Of a stretch of 64,000 nucleotides of DNA, positions 12,340-23,659 are shown one piece after another (the first letter of the stretch is position 1; every line of letters begins with the position of its first letter). The DNA is from Adineta vaga (lineage: Eukaryota; Rotifera), in NCBI GenBank assembly GCA_021613535.1, contig CP075492.1:16058001-16122000 (forward strand), read 5' to 3'. The translations under genes were made by a program, and so were the position numbers. The notes beneath the pieces were generated by a model. That model saw nothing but the letters and a program-made list of their open reading frames with translations, searched no databases and was not told where the DNA came from.

Positions 12340-13080
12340 GAGAGCATCTTGGAAAATATTTTTCATAAACAAATAAGATGAATTAAATGGCGTATGAGAT
12401 TGATCATTTGATTGTATATAGTTATCATAAGACATAAATTGATCCAAATAACAATTGTTGATTGGATCTTGATCAAAATATTTTGTGAATAATATTCATT
12501 AGCTTTAATATAACAATATAAAAATTGATCATGTCGACAAAGTTGAACTGATTTTAACAGATCATTCGCATCTGAAATATTTCCAAAGCTTTTCTATAAA
12601 ACGTTTTCTCATTTAATAAAACAGCAATTCTCCTATAAATATGCGCAATATTAAGATGATTTATATCTGATAAATATTTTCTTTTAAAACGCTTCATCAT
12701 AATTTGTAATACGCATTTTCATATCACCTAAATAATCATAAATTGATGGCAGATCTTGAATCATTAAACTGACACATATCAATTAATAATCAATCAAATA
12801 AAACATTCAGATTTGTTTGTTCGAATTTTATTTTATTTCCATTATTTCTTTATCAGTTGCATGAATTTTAATTCTACAAAATTCATTATCTTGTTCAACA
12901 CAATCAATATTAAAAAGTATAGTTCTTCTTCTCCAGATCTTGGTAAATGTTGACTAATATCATTACAAAAAATAATCATAGAACAGATTTGTCTTTCGAA
13001 TTAAATTATCATTTAAAAGAATATCTCCAAACGATCCTGATAGAATGAATCATCATTACATGTTTGATCTAATCATATTA
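12340..13080 (-). pseudogene. Decayed TPR-containing gene
   Basis: No intact ORF, but the minus strand has several TPR-like stretches in shifting frames: LPSIYDYLGDMKMRITNYDEA, then YLSDINHLNIAHIYRRIAVL with KTFYRKALEIF, then QNPINNCY-like sequence ending at a good donor (GATGCTCTC/GTAAGT near 12351). Frames change at least twice and contain stops. The spacing resembles kinesin-light-chain-type TPR arrays common in bdelloid signalling proteins. The upstream part (to about 13080) may be the N-terminal half but is not identifiable. A relic is the best reading. Confidence 0.5.
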
Positions 13081-13365
13081 ATATTGAAGGATTGAATAAC
13101 GCGTTTGATAGAAGTTGTTTGCATTCGAATACTTTCTATAAGCATCAAATCGAATATATTTCACAAAAATAATTATATCAGTAAAAATTTTCGATACGCA
13201 TCATTAATTGTCTTGTGATAGGGTATAAATGAAAATAAATATCGAAGATTTCGATCACAATTGAAGAAGAAATGCCTAGGGTCACATTCATTCACTTATT
13301 TTCGATATCGAGACGAAAAAAAGTGAGTGTGAGTGACGACTATTTCTTTTCTTCTCATTTAGGAA

Positions 13366-13412
13366 GGGTGTGGGTGTGGGTAAAGGTGTTAGATAGATGT
13401 AGCACCCACACC
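13366..13412. repeat. TGTGGG-type foldback repeat
   Basis: Left arm GGGTGTGGGTGTGGGT (13366-13381) and right arm CACCCACACC (13403-13412) enclose a short AT-rich loop. It lies in the 3' flank of the minus-strand membrane-protein gene. Confidence 0.75.
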
Positions 13413-13605
13413 ACATCACATTCATATATACTTCGTATTTGATTAAATAGTAATAAAACTGAAAAATATTCATCGATAATTTTCGAATTTTGAATGAAGT
13501 TATTTATTGGAATAAAATGAGTGCTTTGAAACTTTTAAAAATCATAGTTAAGCGTAACTACAAATGATAATGCGTACACACAATAGAACAGAAAAAAATC
13601 TACTG

Positions 13606-14340
13606 TTACTCGAAATATGTCATTACAGAAATAATCATATAAAATTTATGATATTGTAATATTGTCGTGGCAATTTTAATCGTTGATAAAAATTTTTGTT
13701 CATATCCACTACTAAAAAATAATATTATTAATAGACCGTTTAAAATCATCAACACTAATTCTATAAGCATTAAACTGTTCAATCGAGGAACTTGTCCTCG
13801 AGTTTGTTTACGAAGTTGAATATATTGATAGAAAGTAAATAGAAAGATAAGCATAAAAGCAATATGATTCATTCCTGAATGTCCATTTCTATAATGCAAA
13901 TGATCGAAAATACCTCCAATAAATACTAAACTTGAAATAACGAAGAAGAGACGTTGAAGTTTTTGTCCATTTTCTCCAATAAATAATGACATTGGATAAC
14001 ATAAAGAAAGACTAATAAATACTCGAATAACTTCATGTGTTCTCCAAACAATTGCTTTCCATTCATCATACATATTCGTATACAAAATATATCCTTCTGT
14101 TATAATTACCAATTCATCCAGAATAAAAGCAGCAAGTAAACGTTGAATGAACAGTTTCAAATAAGAATTTTTTATGGGTTCTAAAGCAATGAGACCAATC
14201 ACCACTGCTTCACATATAATTCTTGTAAAGACCATTTCAGTATTGCAACTTATAACGAACGACATATTTGCAAATAGAAAAAAAATATTCGTTTCACAAT
14301 GTGGAAAGCTGTAATGATGTTTTTTCTCTGTATTTTTCAT
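13606..14340 (-). CDS. Multi-pass membrane protein, family not recognised
   Basis: A 244-residue frame with six to seven hydrophobic helices, for example IICEAVVIGLIAL, VFISLSLCYPMSLFI, LFFVISSLVFIGGIF, IAFMLIFLFTFYQYI and LMLIELVLMILNGLLIILF. A second in-frame ATG at 14265 (MSFVISCNTE) may be the real start, because the first 25 residues are basic and of low complexity. No GPCR DRY or NPxxY equivalents were seen, so I do not call it a receptor. Short loops and a basic patch (RKQTRGQVPR) suggest an integral membrane protein of unknown role. No clear intron. Confidence 0.6.
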   Translation of the reverse strand: MKNTEKKHHYSFPHCETNIFFLFANMSFVISCNTEMVFTRIICEAVVIGLIALEPIKNSYLKLFIQRLLAAFILDELVIITEGYILYTNMYDEWKAIVWRTHEVIRVFISLSLCYPMSLFIGENGQKLQRLFFVISSLVFIGGIFDHLHYRNGHSGMNHIAFMLIFLFTFYQYIQLRKQTRGQVPRLNSLMLIELVLMILNGLLIILFFSSGYEQKFLSTIKIATTILQYHKFYMIISVMTYFE

Positions 14341-14842
14341 TCCTCTGTATAGTACGATTCATTGTTACTTTTCTTTCCTCGTGATATATAGTATTGACGG
14401 ACAAGCAACAAGACTCTCATTCAAATTTTGCGTTCTTTTAATACGACAGAACGAGAATGTTTTTCTTCTTTCAAAACAGGAACATCGATTCAATCGAGAC
14501 GAGTACTTTAGGTTTTTCTTCGTCTTGTCTGCATCAGAATAGAAAAAAATAAAAACTTTTTCTTGAAGTAAACGCATTTCTATACGTTAGAGCATGGTGT
14601 CGTGATGTGGACGAACTTCGTCCTTATTCGTCTGTTATATCTGACTAAAATAGAGACGTACATATGCATATATGAACGATATCGCCCTAACAGATGGAAT
14701 TCCAGAATTGGATTAAAACGAAATAGGATGACTGCTCTTAGATCTACTATAAGTATAAATTTCGTTTATTTTACTTTATGGAAAGTGTAGTTTGTTCCGC
14801 TTTCCATAGGCTTTCTTAATATTAGTTCATTTCTGGACTAAA

Positions 14843-14936
14843 ATCTTGGAGTGGGTATAGGCTTGAAGTTGTTCAAGAATAAACAGATCGTCAATCATAG
14901 CCACATCTATACCCATTCTCACACCCGCACCCTCAC
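14843..14936. repeat. Diverged TGTGGG-type foldback repeat
   Basis: Left arm ATCTTGGAGTGGGTATAG (14843-14860) and right arm beginning CTATACCCATTC and ending CGCACCCTCAC (14907-14936). The left arm starts with the ATCTTG terminus typical of the family. The loop also contains a small CTTGAAGTTGTTCAAG palindrome. Confidence 0.6.
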
Positions 14937-15050
14937 AATTGAACCATGTCAAAGAAGCTTATCCAACGACACTTTAAGGTAAGGCAAACGTTTGTTCAAT
15001 AAAAGTACAAAATTACAATATGAAAAGCTGTAATTCTGAATATGTCGTTA

Positions 15051-16055
15051 CTAATGTGTTATCGGTTCTATTCGAGTTGTTTGTCTCTTGAATGATTTAT
15101 ATAATTCAAGCAAAATATGTACGATCACTTTGACTAAAACTACTAATCCACCATAAAGCCCAATAATACTTGTTAGAACATCGATTAAATCACGATGTCG
15201 AAAATACGAGTAATTGCAAGAGAGTGGATAACATTCATTAAAATATCTCTCATAAAATATTGATCTTGACCATTCTTCTACCATCAATTGACTAATCAAA
15301 GATTCAATCGAGGCATTTTGAAGAAAGCGACTCGCAATAGATGAATTCAGAGGATTGAAAGAGATATTTTGTAATTGTATTCGTTGAAAGCATGATGAAT
15401 CGAAGAAACACTGTAACGATGATTTAAGTAGAGCTTCAAGCGGATAACAACCAACGTAGAGTCCACGGATAGTGTCATTTTTGGCTACTATCGCAGGTTG
15501 AATACATGGTGAAGACAAACCACAATCACATGTACCATAGTGAGTCGGCTTTGTTCGAACTGTTGCATCGCCTTGAAGCGTATCATTTGTCATTTTCTTC
15601 CATTGCCAATTTGTTCCACTAAGTGTCATCAACGTATTATCGCTGGTTATGCGACGAACTAAATGAAGTGTGTTTAAAAGTGCATTAGTCATGCTAACTT
15701 GAAATTGACTGATGAACGATTGAATTTGATCATTAAATGTGACTGCTGACAGTATATAAGCATTGCTAAATTCAGTAGCCTTCAATTGCGAGAGTCCATC
15801 ATTAACCGTTTCCTCACTCAATTGACATAACGATGACAGTAGTTGAAAAAAGGCCGATGATGTAGATCGAAAATCTACTAAATCAAATTGAGTAAAATTT
15901 TGATGAGAAAATATAGCTTCGATCCATTGATCAGAAACAAAGGAGCTTCTACACACTTGATGATAGTTAATGACAGAAATATTAATAAATACTTCGTATT
16001 GAATTGAAATTTTCGAGCAAGGACATTGAAGAGTGTTCGAATATTTTTTTAACAA
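15051..16055 (-). pseudogene. Tandem Cys-rich two-TM family, copy A (5'-truncated)
   Basis: Homologous to copies B and C: LQCPCSKISIQY then YHQVCRSSFVSDQWIEA near the N-terminus, LYVGCYPLEALLKSSLQCFF in the middle, and a C-terminal TM (IIGLYGGLVVLVKVIVHIL). The frame has no ATG at its start and lacks the cytosolic tail, first TM and linker present in copy C. It begins within a few bases of the end of copy B, as if a deletion fused the two. It could still be expressed as part of a B-A read-through or from an unseen 5' exon, but as it stands it is truncated. Function of the family is unknown; the central region would be extracellular and glycosylated. Confidence 0.6.
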
Positions 16056-17303
16056 ATTTTCACAGCATGAAGACGTTCGAAAAATGAATGATTAATTCTC
16101 AGTTTTCGTATAATTTTGAGTAGAATATTAATGACAATTGTCAAACCCGTTGTTAGTCCATCGAAGACAGAGAGTATGGTAGGGATTAAGAATAGGATAT
16201 CATGACGACGATTATATTCAAATGTACATGTTTGAGGTGAACAGGTTTTGTAATAACTATAAAATGATAGATTTGACGACCATTTGTCAACAAATAATCG
16301 ATTAACAATTGATTCAATTATTTCATCAATTTGATTTTTACTTGAGTTCATTATTGTAAATGAATAATTCCCTAATGCTATATACCGAGCAATTTTATCC
16401 ATACATGCCTGATTATAAAAACATTCGAGTAATGATTCGCGTAAAGCTTGAACAGGAATGCATGATGTGTGAAAATTCGGTATTGTATCAAGTCTTGTAA
16501 AATTATACGGAAATAGATTAAAATCATAAAAGGCCATTAATGTTCCACATGATTTTGATATAGCACAATTAAAAGTTGAATTTGTCCGATCATTGAAATA
16601 AGTTAATGGATGCGGTATAATCTCACCTGTATCACTTAAGTTTAATTTGAAATTGAAATAAGCATTTGCCAATTGATTTCCTTGTTGAGTAGTTCGAATC
16701 AACTGAAAGGTTCTATTGAAGCTTTTAATTGTTTCTAATTGCCAATCTCGAATTAATCCGTTCATTTGTAAGTCAAATATTACCGGTGGAAGTACTTGCG
16801 ACGTTACAATGTTATCTTGAAGAAAAAGTTGAAGAGCATCGTCAATAATTTGTTTAGCTTGTTGACAGAAAACTGCTAACATTTGAAATTGAGCACCGGC
16901 ATTTCCTTTATAATCTAAGTAATAAAAATATTTTCCAGCGCAATCTCTTGATTTGTATACTCGAGCCAAGCAGACGAAACGAAATCACTTGAACAGATTT
17001 GATGATATTCAGGTTCTATTCTAGAAAAATATTTTTTCGAATAGAAATCGATGAGCAAGGACATTCTAAAGTTGATGAATAAATTGATAGAAGATAGTTG
17101 TATTCAGATTGACTGGGTGTTTGAATTGTTTCTCGATGAATTTCACGTGATAGTGACGAATAAAAATTTAATATAATCAGAACTATAATTAAAATCAATA
17201 GATAGATTCGAATGGCTATACGTTGATCAAGCGTTAACCGTTCATTATCAGAATTATCATTAAAAAGATTTAATTCGACAAGATTTTTCTTCAATAGTAG
17301 CAT
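16049..17303 (-). pseudogene. Tandem Cys-rich two-TM family, copy B (frameshifted)
   Basis: The N-terminal part (17303-17016) has the family layout: short cytosolic segment, TM (IYLLILIIVLIILNFY), then LECPCSSISI. The frame then shifts near 17025 in an A/T-rich run; YHQICSSDFVSSAWLEYTNQ continues in a second frame and shifts again near 16935, after which RDCAGKYFYYLDYKGN runs cleanly to the C-terminal TM and stop at 16049. A 5' non-coding or coding exon is suggested by a TTTATTGTAG acceptor just upstream of 17320. Two frameshifts make it a probable pseudogene; both lie near homopolymers, so assembly error is a real alternative. Confidence 0.6.
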
Positions 17304-17409
17304 CAGTCGACGTATACGTTCTTTCACTACAATAAATTCATTGAGAAAACAGTTTTGATAGCAATTATAACTTACTAGAAATAGTTTCTGTTACTTCATT
17401 ATTTGGTCG

Positions 17410-18645
17410 TCATCGAATAAAGTCAACGACTAATGGAACAATAATGGCCAATACTGTACAGAGTCCACCGAGAAGACCAATCAATCTACCAAGGACATAG
17501 AAAAAATCAGGTCGTTCATTGATCGAATAACGACACGTTATTATTGGTGCACATTGAGCATAATATTTTTCAAAAGAGATCATTGATCCCCAATCTTCAA
17601 TCATCAATCGATCTATCATCGATTGAACAGTCGAATTTACATCGAATCGACTTGTTCTCGATGGGATCATTACATTGAATGTTGCATTTGGTGTTTTCGA
17701 ATATTGTAAAATCTTTTTAAGACAAGTTTCATCGAAAAAACATTCAAGTGATGATTGAAGTAATGTATTGACTGGCATTAAACCCATTATAATTCCTGAC
17801 ACATTCATAATTGGCTTATAATCGATCAAAATATATCCTCCTGTATCAATGGCATATTCATTGTAAATACCGGTTGGTTCTTCACAAATTAAGGATTCGA
17901 GACACCAACACCAGGATTGATCACTATGTTGAAATCCATTGATATTTAATTGAACTCGAAAACCAACATCACCTACACGAAGTGATGGGAAAAGACAAGT
18001 TTCCAGTCCATTGAGTAATTCATTAACGAGAACTATTTGATTGATTAGCTCGACCTGTGTTCGAAATTGATTGGGTGCTGTTCTTTGAAAACGATCGATT
18101 GTTGCTTGAACTTCATATTGAAGAATCAATTGAGAAAGTGCATGAGTATTGATCATTGATGTTGTTTCAAATAACAAAAGACTTTCAGCAACTTTTTCTT
18201 TTGATAATTGACAAAAACTCGTTAATGCTTGAGAAAATGCACTTGCTACAGTACGATAATCACTTGTAAGATAATTTGTTGTAGTATCTCCGAAATAAAA
18301 TGTTTCAATCCAATGATTAGAAACAAAATCACTTGAACACACTTGATGAAATGATGGATTATGAGAAATAAATTCACTGTAAGATAAAGAGCTTTTTGAA
18401 CATGGACATGAGGGATCGAGCAAGGATTCAAATTGAGATTGAGTAGGTTTATCGATAACTATTGTTTTTGTTTCAATTTTCAGTTTCGTTGCAAGACCGA
18501 TGCCGACCAAGACCAATATTAAAATAATCAGATAGACACGAGTAGCAATGAGATTGCTTTGTAGTTGATGATCAGTTACTTCTTCCTCACGTCTGTCAGA
18601 TCGAAATAAATTTAACGTCACAATGTAGTTCTTCACAGAATTCAT
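17410..18645 (-). CDS. Tandem Cys-rich two-TM family, copy C (intact)
   Basis: Intact 411-residue frame starting at the ATG at 18645 (MNSVKNYIVTLNLFRSD). Order: about 35-residue cytosolic tail, TM1 (VYLIILILVLVGIGLAT), linker ending PTQSQFESLL, Cys motif CPCSKSSLSY, FHQVCSSDFVSNHWIE, a large extracellular domain with paired Cys (SWCWCLESLICEE, LECFFDETCLKK) and N-glycosylation sequons, RFDVNSTVQSMIDRLMIEDW, then a C-terminal TM (LIGLLGGLCTVLAIIVPLV). I know no named domain for this architecture. The motif set resembles uncharacterised proteins I associate with bdelloid genomes. Probably a cell-surface protein with both termini cytosolic. It is the only intact copy in the array. Confidence 0.65.
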   Translation of the reverse strand: MNSVKNYIVTLNLFRSDRREEEVTDHQLQSNLIATRVYLIILILVLVGIGLATKLKIETKTIVIDKPTQSQFESLLDPSCPCSKSSLSYSEFISHNPSFHQVCSSDFVSNHWIETFYFGDTTTNYLTSDYRTVASAFSQALTSFCQLSKEKVAESLLLFETTSMINTHALSQLILQYEVQATIDRFQRTAPNQFRTQVELINQIVLVNELLNGLETCLFPSLRVGDVGFRVQLNINGFQHSDQSWCWCLESLICEEPTGIYNEYAIDTGGYILIDYKPIMNVSGIIMGLMPVNTLLQSSLECFFDETCLKKILQYSKTPNATFNVMIPSRTSRFDVNSTVQSMIDRLMIEDWGSMISFEKYYAQCAPIITCRYSINERPDFFYVLGRLIGLLGGLCTVLAIIVPLVVDFIR

Positions 18646-19605
18646 TTTAACTTCACTGATCAAATAATGAATACAGAGCGTTTCTTTTATATTCCTCAAT
18701 CAGGAAAAGTAATGTTCTCAAATTTCATATAATTCTTGGAGCCAATAAACAGGTAACGTTTTTCATTTATTTAACGCTTTCATGATTTTTCTCACTTCTC
18801 ATCAGAATAACATCAACCAAAAACGATTTGTTTAAGATTCGTTCGGCAATATATGCGAAAAAGACGCATTTTATAGTGCTAGGTCATGATTTCATGTATA
18901 TCACAGTTCTCTATTTATAATAAAAGAAAAAGAAACTGAAACTGAAGGAATACATGACGCGATTTAATCTTGCTTTTTGATTTCATCAGACAGTTTTGAC
19001 TTTGCTTATAAACTCTGTGTGAATGACGCAAATTAAGTTTCGTCAGTTTAGTGTTGTATTTTATTAAATGATGAAATTATTTTCAGCCAAAGTTAATAAA
19101 TAATGGATTATTGTTTCTCTTCTCTATTTTAGTTTTTATCTTGTGCTACTCCGCTGTCTCCTTTCTAAAAGTGTGCTTAGTTCTCCACAGGACATTGATG
19201 AACGTTTATTTTTAAATAAATAATACGAAACACGTCGACAAATTAAACTCCGCATTTCTTTTATTGATTTTCTACAAGCACACTACTTAGAATACTGTCT
19301 GAAATTTGACTCGATCGACTGTTGAAAAGCAACAGTTGAAACTTGCAGATTGGATTTGTCTATTCTTCATAAGATAGGGCAGTGTGCTTTCAATTGTCTC
19401 ACACTGTCGCTCGTGTAACTACTACTATTATTACATAGAATAAAGTTATTCTTCTTCTTCTATGTCTTTAATAACAATGTGGTTTCAATTGATTTGAATT
19501 TAGATCAATTCTAAAATTTAAATTAGTTTATAGTTAAGCCATTCAACAAGACCTGTAGGTAAAGTCAAAATCATGGTAGCTTATCTCACCTTTGACAGAT
19601 TTAGA

Positions 19606-19740
19606 GAAGTGAAGAACGTCGCTGTCCAGATGTCTATCTATGATTTTCCTCATATTCTTTGGCATATTCAAAAAAGTGAAGAACATCGGTATACAGATGT
19701 CTATCTATGACGTTGCTGATATTCTTTGACAAACTCATGT
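19606..19740. repeat. Two-unit tandem repeat, unit about 68 bp
   Basis: Unit 1 starts GAAGTGAAGAACGTCGCTGT, unit 2 AAAGTGAAGAACATCGGTAT. Both continue CAGATGTCTATCTATGA and CATATTCTTTG/GATATTCTTTG. Diverged duplication of non-coding sequence. Confidence 0.75.
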
Positions 19741-19813
19741 GAAGAAAAAAACAATACTTTTCGGTTAAAATTAATTATTTCCACCAAAATCTGAAGACAT
19801 CGATTATATTCGC

Positions 19814-19860
19814 GTGTGGGTGTCGGTGTCGGTGTCGATGAGAATATAGAACCCACACCC
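19814..19860. repeat. TGTGGG-type foldback repeat
   Basis: Left arm GTGTGGGTGTCGGTGTCGG, right arm ACCCACACCC, AT-rich loop between. Confidence 0.7.
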
Positions 19861-20571
19861 ATCTCCTCGTCTATATCCTACTAAAAGTCCTGCATTTCAT
19901 ACAATTACACATAATAGCTGATATACTTATGTCAATGATAGAAAGCAAAGATGAAAGTCATTCTTGCCGAGTATTAAATTAAAAACTCGAAGATTTCTCA
20001 GACGAAATAAAATAAAAAAATTGTTGAATAATTAATTAAGAGAACATTTGTCTAACGTATTGGGAACTTTTTTGCAATTAGCGAATTTTTCTGAAGACAC
20101 TTACGTTTCAGAGATGTCAACAGACTTTGCTACATGATAAACGAGCGTTCTTCTGTTTTAACGAATTAATCTACTATTTATTAATATATTATGTTTCATG
20201 ATAAAATACAATTAATTGTTACTTCTATTTCATGTTTAAGATTATGACATTTGTATAAATCTCATTGCATTTATGAAGTAATGCGTGCGTTTGTAATAGT
20301 TTTTTATCTTTGAAAAACTCATACAGAAAGGATAAAATTATATAAGTCATCATTATAATGAAGTGATCAAATATCCTAAACTAGTATCGCTATCTTTGTT
20401 TGAACTATTTCTGATGTAGACATATTTTCACAACATTTCTAAGATGATTACAAATTGATAATCCATTTCAATTTATGTGATACTGATTTATTTATTTTAC
20501 CCAAACAAACAACATATAGAAATAGTTCGATCATGAAACAAAACGTGATATTCAAGCTTATAGTTCCTCAT

Positions 20572-21623
20572 TTATGATTGTGGTTCCACTTGGTTAAGAA
20601 TTACTTTTGGCTGTCGCTGCAATTGATTCAGATGATTTCTGAATATCACATAGATCAATTGTCGACGAAATCTTTCCGATACACAAATATAGATGTAAAA
20701 TGAATTCTGAAATGATGCAGCGGAAAATTAAATCGAAATCTTTTTCTAATGAAATTCCTTCGATAGGTACTCACTGCGTAATATCCATAGAAAAGAATTA
20801 AAGTTATAGCAGAACTGAACTGGAGTTGAGCCTTTGTAATTGGAGCATTATTGATATTTGTACTTAAACCAATAACATCCGTAATAGATGATGGTAAAAG
20901 AACAAAAATATTAATCAAAACTTGTACCAAAACCATTGCCGTTAATTGTTTATCTAGTTCTCGTCGAACAAGTGGTACTGTATAGTGAGCACTTCGTCGA
21001 ACATTGTAATAAGCCATTGATCCAAATAAAACTGTAATTGAAACGGGTAAAAAACCCAAGTAAGTGAGATTGGTAATATAAATCCGATATTGTTGGTAGA
21101 TAGAATTTGTTATACCACAACTGACTGTGTTTGTACCAGCTTTTGTAATATGATTATAAAAGACCAATTGTAGAATTCCATGTAAAATCCAAAACAAACT
21201 GAATATAATAATTAGGCCGCGAGCCACTTTGATGCTGCTCAACTGTTGTAAGCGTGGACGAGGAGATGTGGCACAATATTGATCAATTGTAACCAAAGAG
21301 AAACATGTCAATGTAGTCACAGCAAAGATTTGAGTAATGAAAAATCTGAATTTGCAATAGACCAGTGAAAGATCGGTTCCATCACTACCATATATACCGG
21401 TCATAATACGTGACAATACACCAGTAAACAGTTGACAAATATTTGCAATGGACATGATAGTTAAATAGAAGGCACATGAATTTTGTCGAAACGTTCGCAG
21501 ACTAAGAAATACAATTATATTAAGAAGATTGCCAAATACACCAACGACAAGAATTGATATACTACCATAGATAATCAATTGGTTTCCAGCAAATGCTAAT
21601 GACGAGATAATTGACGTCGACAT
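20572..21623 (-). CDS. Rhodopsin-like GPCR
   Basis: Two exons (21623-20775 and 20706-20572) joined across a 68-bp intron with GTGAGT donor and TTTCAG acceptor; joined length about 327 residues. TM1 contains VGVFGNLLNIIVFL (canonical G-N), TM3 ends FSLVTIDQYCATS (DRY-equivalent D-Q-Y), loop-2 Cys is in TNTVSCGITN. TM7 is split by the intron and reads YYA/NSFYIYICVSERFRRQL in exon 2, with the N-S-F-Y-I-Y motif standing for NPxxY. The frame is open further upstream, but the ATG at 21623 (MSTSIISSL) gives a normal short N-terminus. Orphan neuropeptide-receptor-like GPCR. Confidence 0.85.
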
Positions 21624-22390
21624 TTTGATTTTACTATATAACTGTTTTGGCCACCGAATGAATCTAAGTAAAAATATGAACGTTTTCCTATCCTTTTTTT
21701 TCTCCAAAAAAAGTGTGTGTTATTCGTAATTAAAAATATCGAGTCCACCCAACTATGATTTAATTTTCAATTCAATAAACGCATGAAATATTTTGTTAAT
21801 ATAGTCAGTGCATCTAGCGAACAAGTAGTAAGAAAAAAATCAAGTTTATCAGGAATGAGCGCACACTCTCGACCGTTAATAATGTTATGCATTAATGAGA
21901 AAAGATAAATTCTTTTTATTTCAGTCTGCATTTATATGAAATGATTTACCTGAATGTGTTTCTATTTGTGAAATGATGCGTATGCAATATATCGTGATTT
22001 TTAACAAATACTCATTTACAGGGCAAAAGTCAGAATTGCATGTTATATTTTTAATTTTATTATGCATCAATCTGTCGACCTAGAAGATCGTTAGAGTACA
22101 TGTGTTAGGAGAATATGACATAAGAGAGTGAAAGAGCAATAAATATCAAAAGAGAAAGAAAAATAGAAGAGAACAGACGAGAGACGGAAAGGATTCTACA
22201 TTCACAAAGAAATAAGTTTATAACCTTCGTTTTGCACTTTAGCGATTTTTCTTTCCTTATATTTTTAACGTACGAAAGAAAACATCGCATTTTCTTACAC
22301 GAAGAAAAAAAACGCACACGAATCATCAAACGTGATCGAATAAAACAAATATTTACCTTACTGAGATTTTTTTTGTAATTACATCTACAC
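21624..22390. other. Intergenic sequence between divergent genes
   Basis: Probable shared promoter region for the GPCR (-) and the kinase-like gene (+). The missing first exon of the latter should lie here or within its first bases, but I could not pinpoint it. Confidence 0.5.
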
Positions 22391-23659
22391 TTGGTAAATA
22401 TATGGAATACGAATAACATAGATGTTAAATTGAATATATTTCTTAATCAACATAATTTAACTCAATATATCGAGAAAGTCGAACGACTTCCTGGTGGTTT
22501 GATAAATTTTACATATCGATTATATTTTACGAATGAATTGGAACATATTTCATTAGAGAAATTAAATACTTATGATGATAGTTTTCTTACATTATTTCAT
22601 CAACAAAAGTTAAAATCTGTGATAGCAAAAGTTGCCTATCCTTATATAGCTCATCGAGGACCAGATGCTCCTTTTCCAATTAGTCGTCAGACAAACGAAG
22701 AAAGAGCTCTTCAATTACTGAACAACAATACCAAATTAAATCTTTCGTCCGTTTTTGATCGACATAAAACCTTAAAAATTAGTCGTGCATGGATACATGA
22801 TAAAGAAAATAATATTTTAATTATCGAAGATCAAGGTTTATTACCAACCATGCATGAATGGTTTATTCAAAAAAATAAATTCTTAATTAAATCAAATATT
22901 GATCTTATTCACATATTTGGTGTCCAATTGGCTAATTTCGTTATTGATTTACAAATTTCCTCGACAAATCATATTGAGACTTTGAAACCAATGTTTAATG
23001 TTATCGAAACACTCAATGCTGATTTTCTTGAAATACCTCGTATAATAGAAAATATTCGTAGTAGTTATGATTTACACAATATTGACGATCTTCTACCAGT
23101 TTTTTCTCAATATTATCAACAAGGTATGTCAGATTCAATTGTCGATGGTCAAGTCTTCGCACATGGAGATATCTGGTCATCAAATATTTTAATTAATGAA
23201 GATAATTCGACATTAAGTATTCTGGACTGGGAATGGGCAGGTGTTCGATCACCTGCACATGATCCATGTATATTTCTTTCTCATTCTTATGTTCAAATGT
23301 TAATTACTCCTTCAAATGAAAGTTTGTTATGTTTCATGAATGGATTTGCAGATACTTATAGAGAGAATGCTCAACGACATAAAGTCAGTTGGTATGAAAA
23401 TGAACAAGAAAAATATTTATTTGCATGGACAATAGGTGTTCTTCATGCAACTGATATACTGTTCTGGACGACTTTCCTAACTTGTTGTCCAAATGAAGAG
23501 AAGATGTGTTGTCATAGTCGTTGTCTCGTAACAGAAGCTGTCGAATATGTCAGGAAATGTCGATCGGGTCCAAACAAAACTACTTATGATGCTATGTCAA
23601 ATGATCAACTGTTTGGTAGACTTTTTCAAGATCCTCAATCAATACACTTTGAACAATAA
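22391..23659 (+). CDS. APH/choline-ethanolamine kinase-fold protein
   Basis: Frame of about 420 residues, open from just after a TAA at 22376 and ending at 23659. ERLPGGLINFTYRL is the small-lobe Gly-rich strand turn of APH-type kinases. The catalytic loop is HGDIWSSNILI (Brenner motif H-G-D-x-x-x-x-N), followed by LDWEWAGVRSPAHDPCIFL, where the first D is the DFG-equivalent metal ligand. Family members phosphorylate small molecules such as choline, ethanolamine or methylthioribose; spacing and the AHDP motif fit either, so no substrate is assigned. There is no in-frame ATG near the N-terminus, so a short 5' exon is missing from this call; an acceptor at CATAG/AT (22419) is one candidate. Cytosolic enzyme. 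Confidence 0.75.
   Translation: MVNIWNTNNIDVKLNIFLNQHNLTQYIEKVERLPGGLINFTYRLYFTNELEHISLEKLNTYDDSFLTLFHQQKLKSVIAKVAYPYIAHRGPDAPFPISRQTNEERALQLLNNNTKLNLSSVFDRHKTLKISRAWIHDKENNILIIEDQGLLPTMHEWFIQKNKFLIKSNIDLIHIFGVQLANFVIDLQISSTNHIETLKPMFNVIETLNADFLEIPRIIENIRSSYDLHNIDDLLPVFSQYYQQGMSDSIVDGQVFAHGDIWSSNILINEDNSTLSILDWEWAGVRSPAHDPCIFLSHSYVQMLITPSNESLLCFMNGFADTYRENAQRHKVSWYENEQEKYLFAWTIGVLHATDILFWTTFLTCCPNEEKMCCHSRCLVTEAVEYVRKCRSGPNKTTYDAMSNDQLFGRLFQDPQSIHFEQ

Larger units (their letters stand above)
18646..20571. other. Intergenic region with a tandem duplication and one foldback
   Basis: No coding frame is supported. Structure found: a degenerate direct repeat at 19606-19740 and a foldback at 19814-19860. 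Confidence 0.55.

Noticed and set aside
16049-17327. Treating the two halves of copy B as two separate genes
   Set aside because: They are the N- and C-terminal halves of one family member separated by frameshifts; the intervening sequence encodes the missing motif in another frame.
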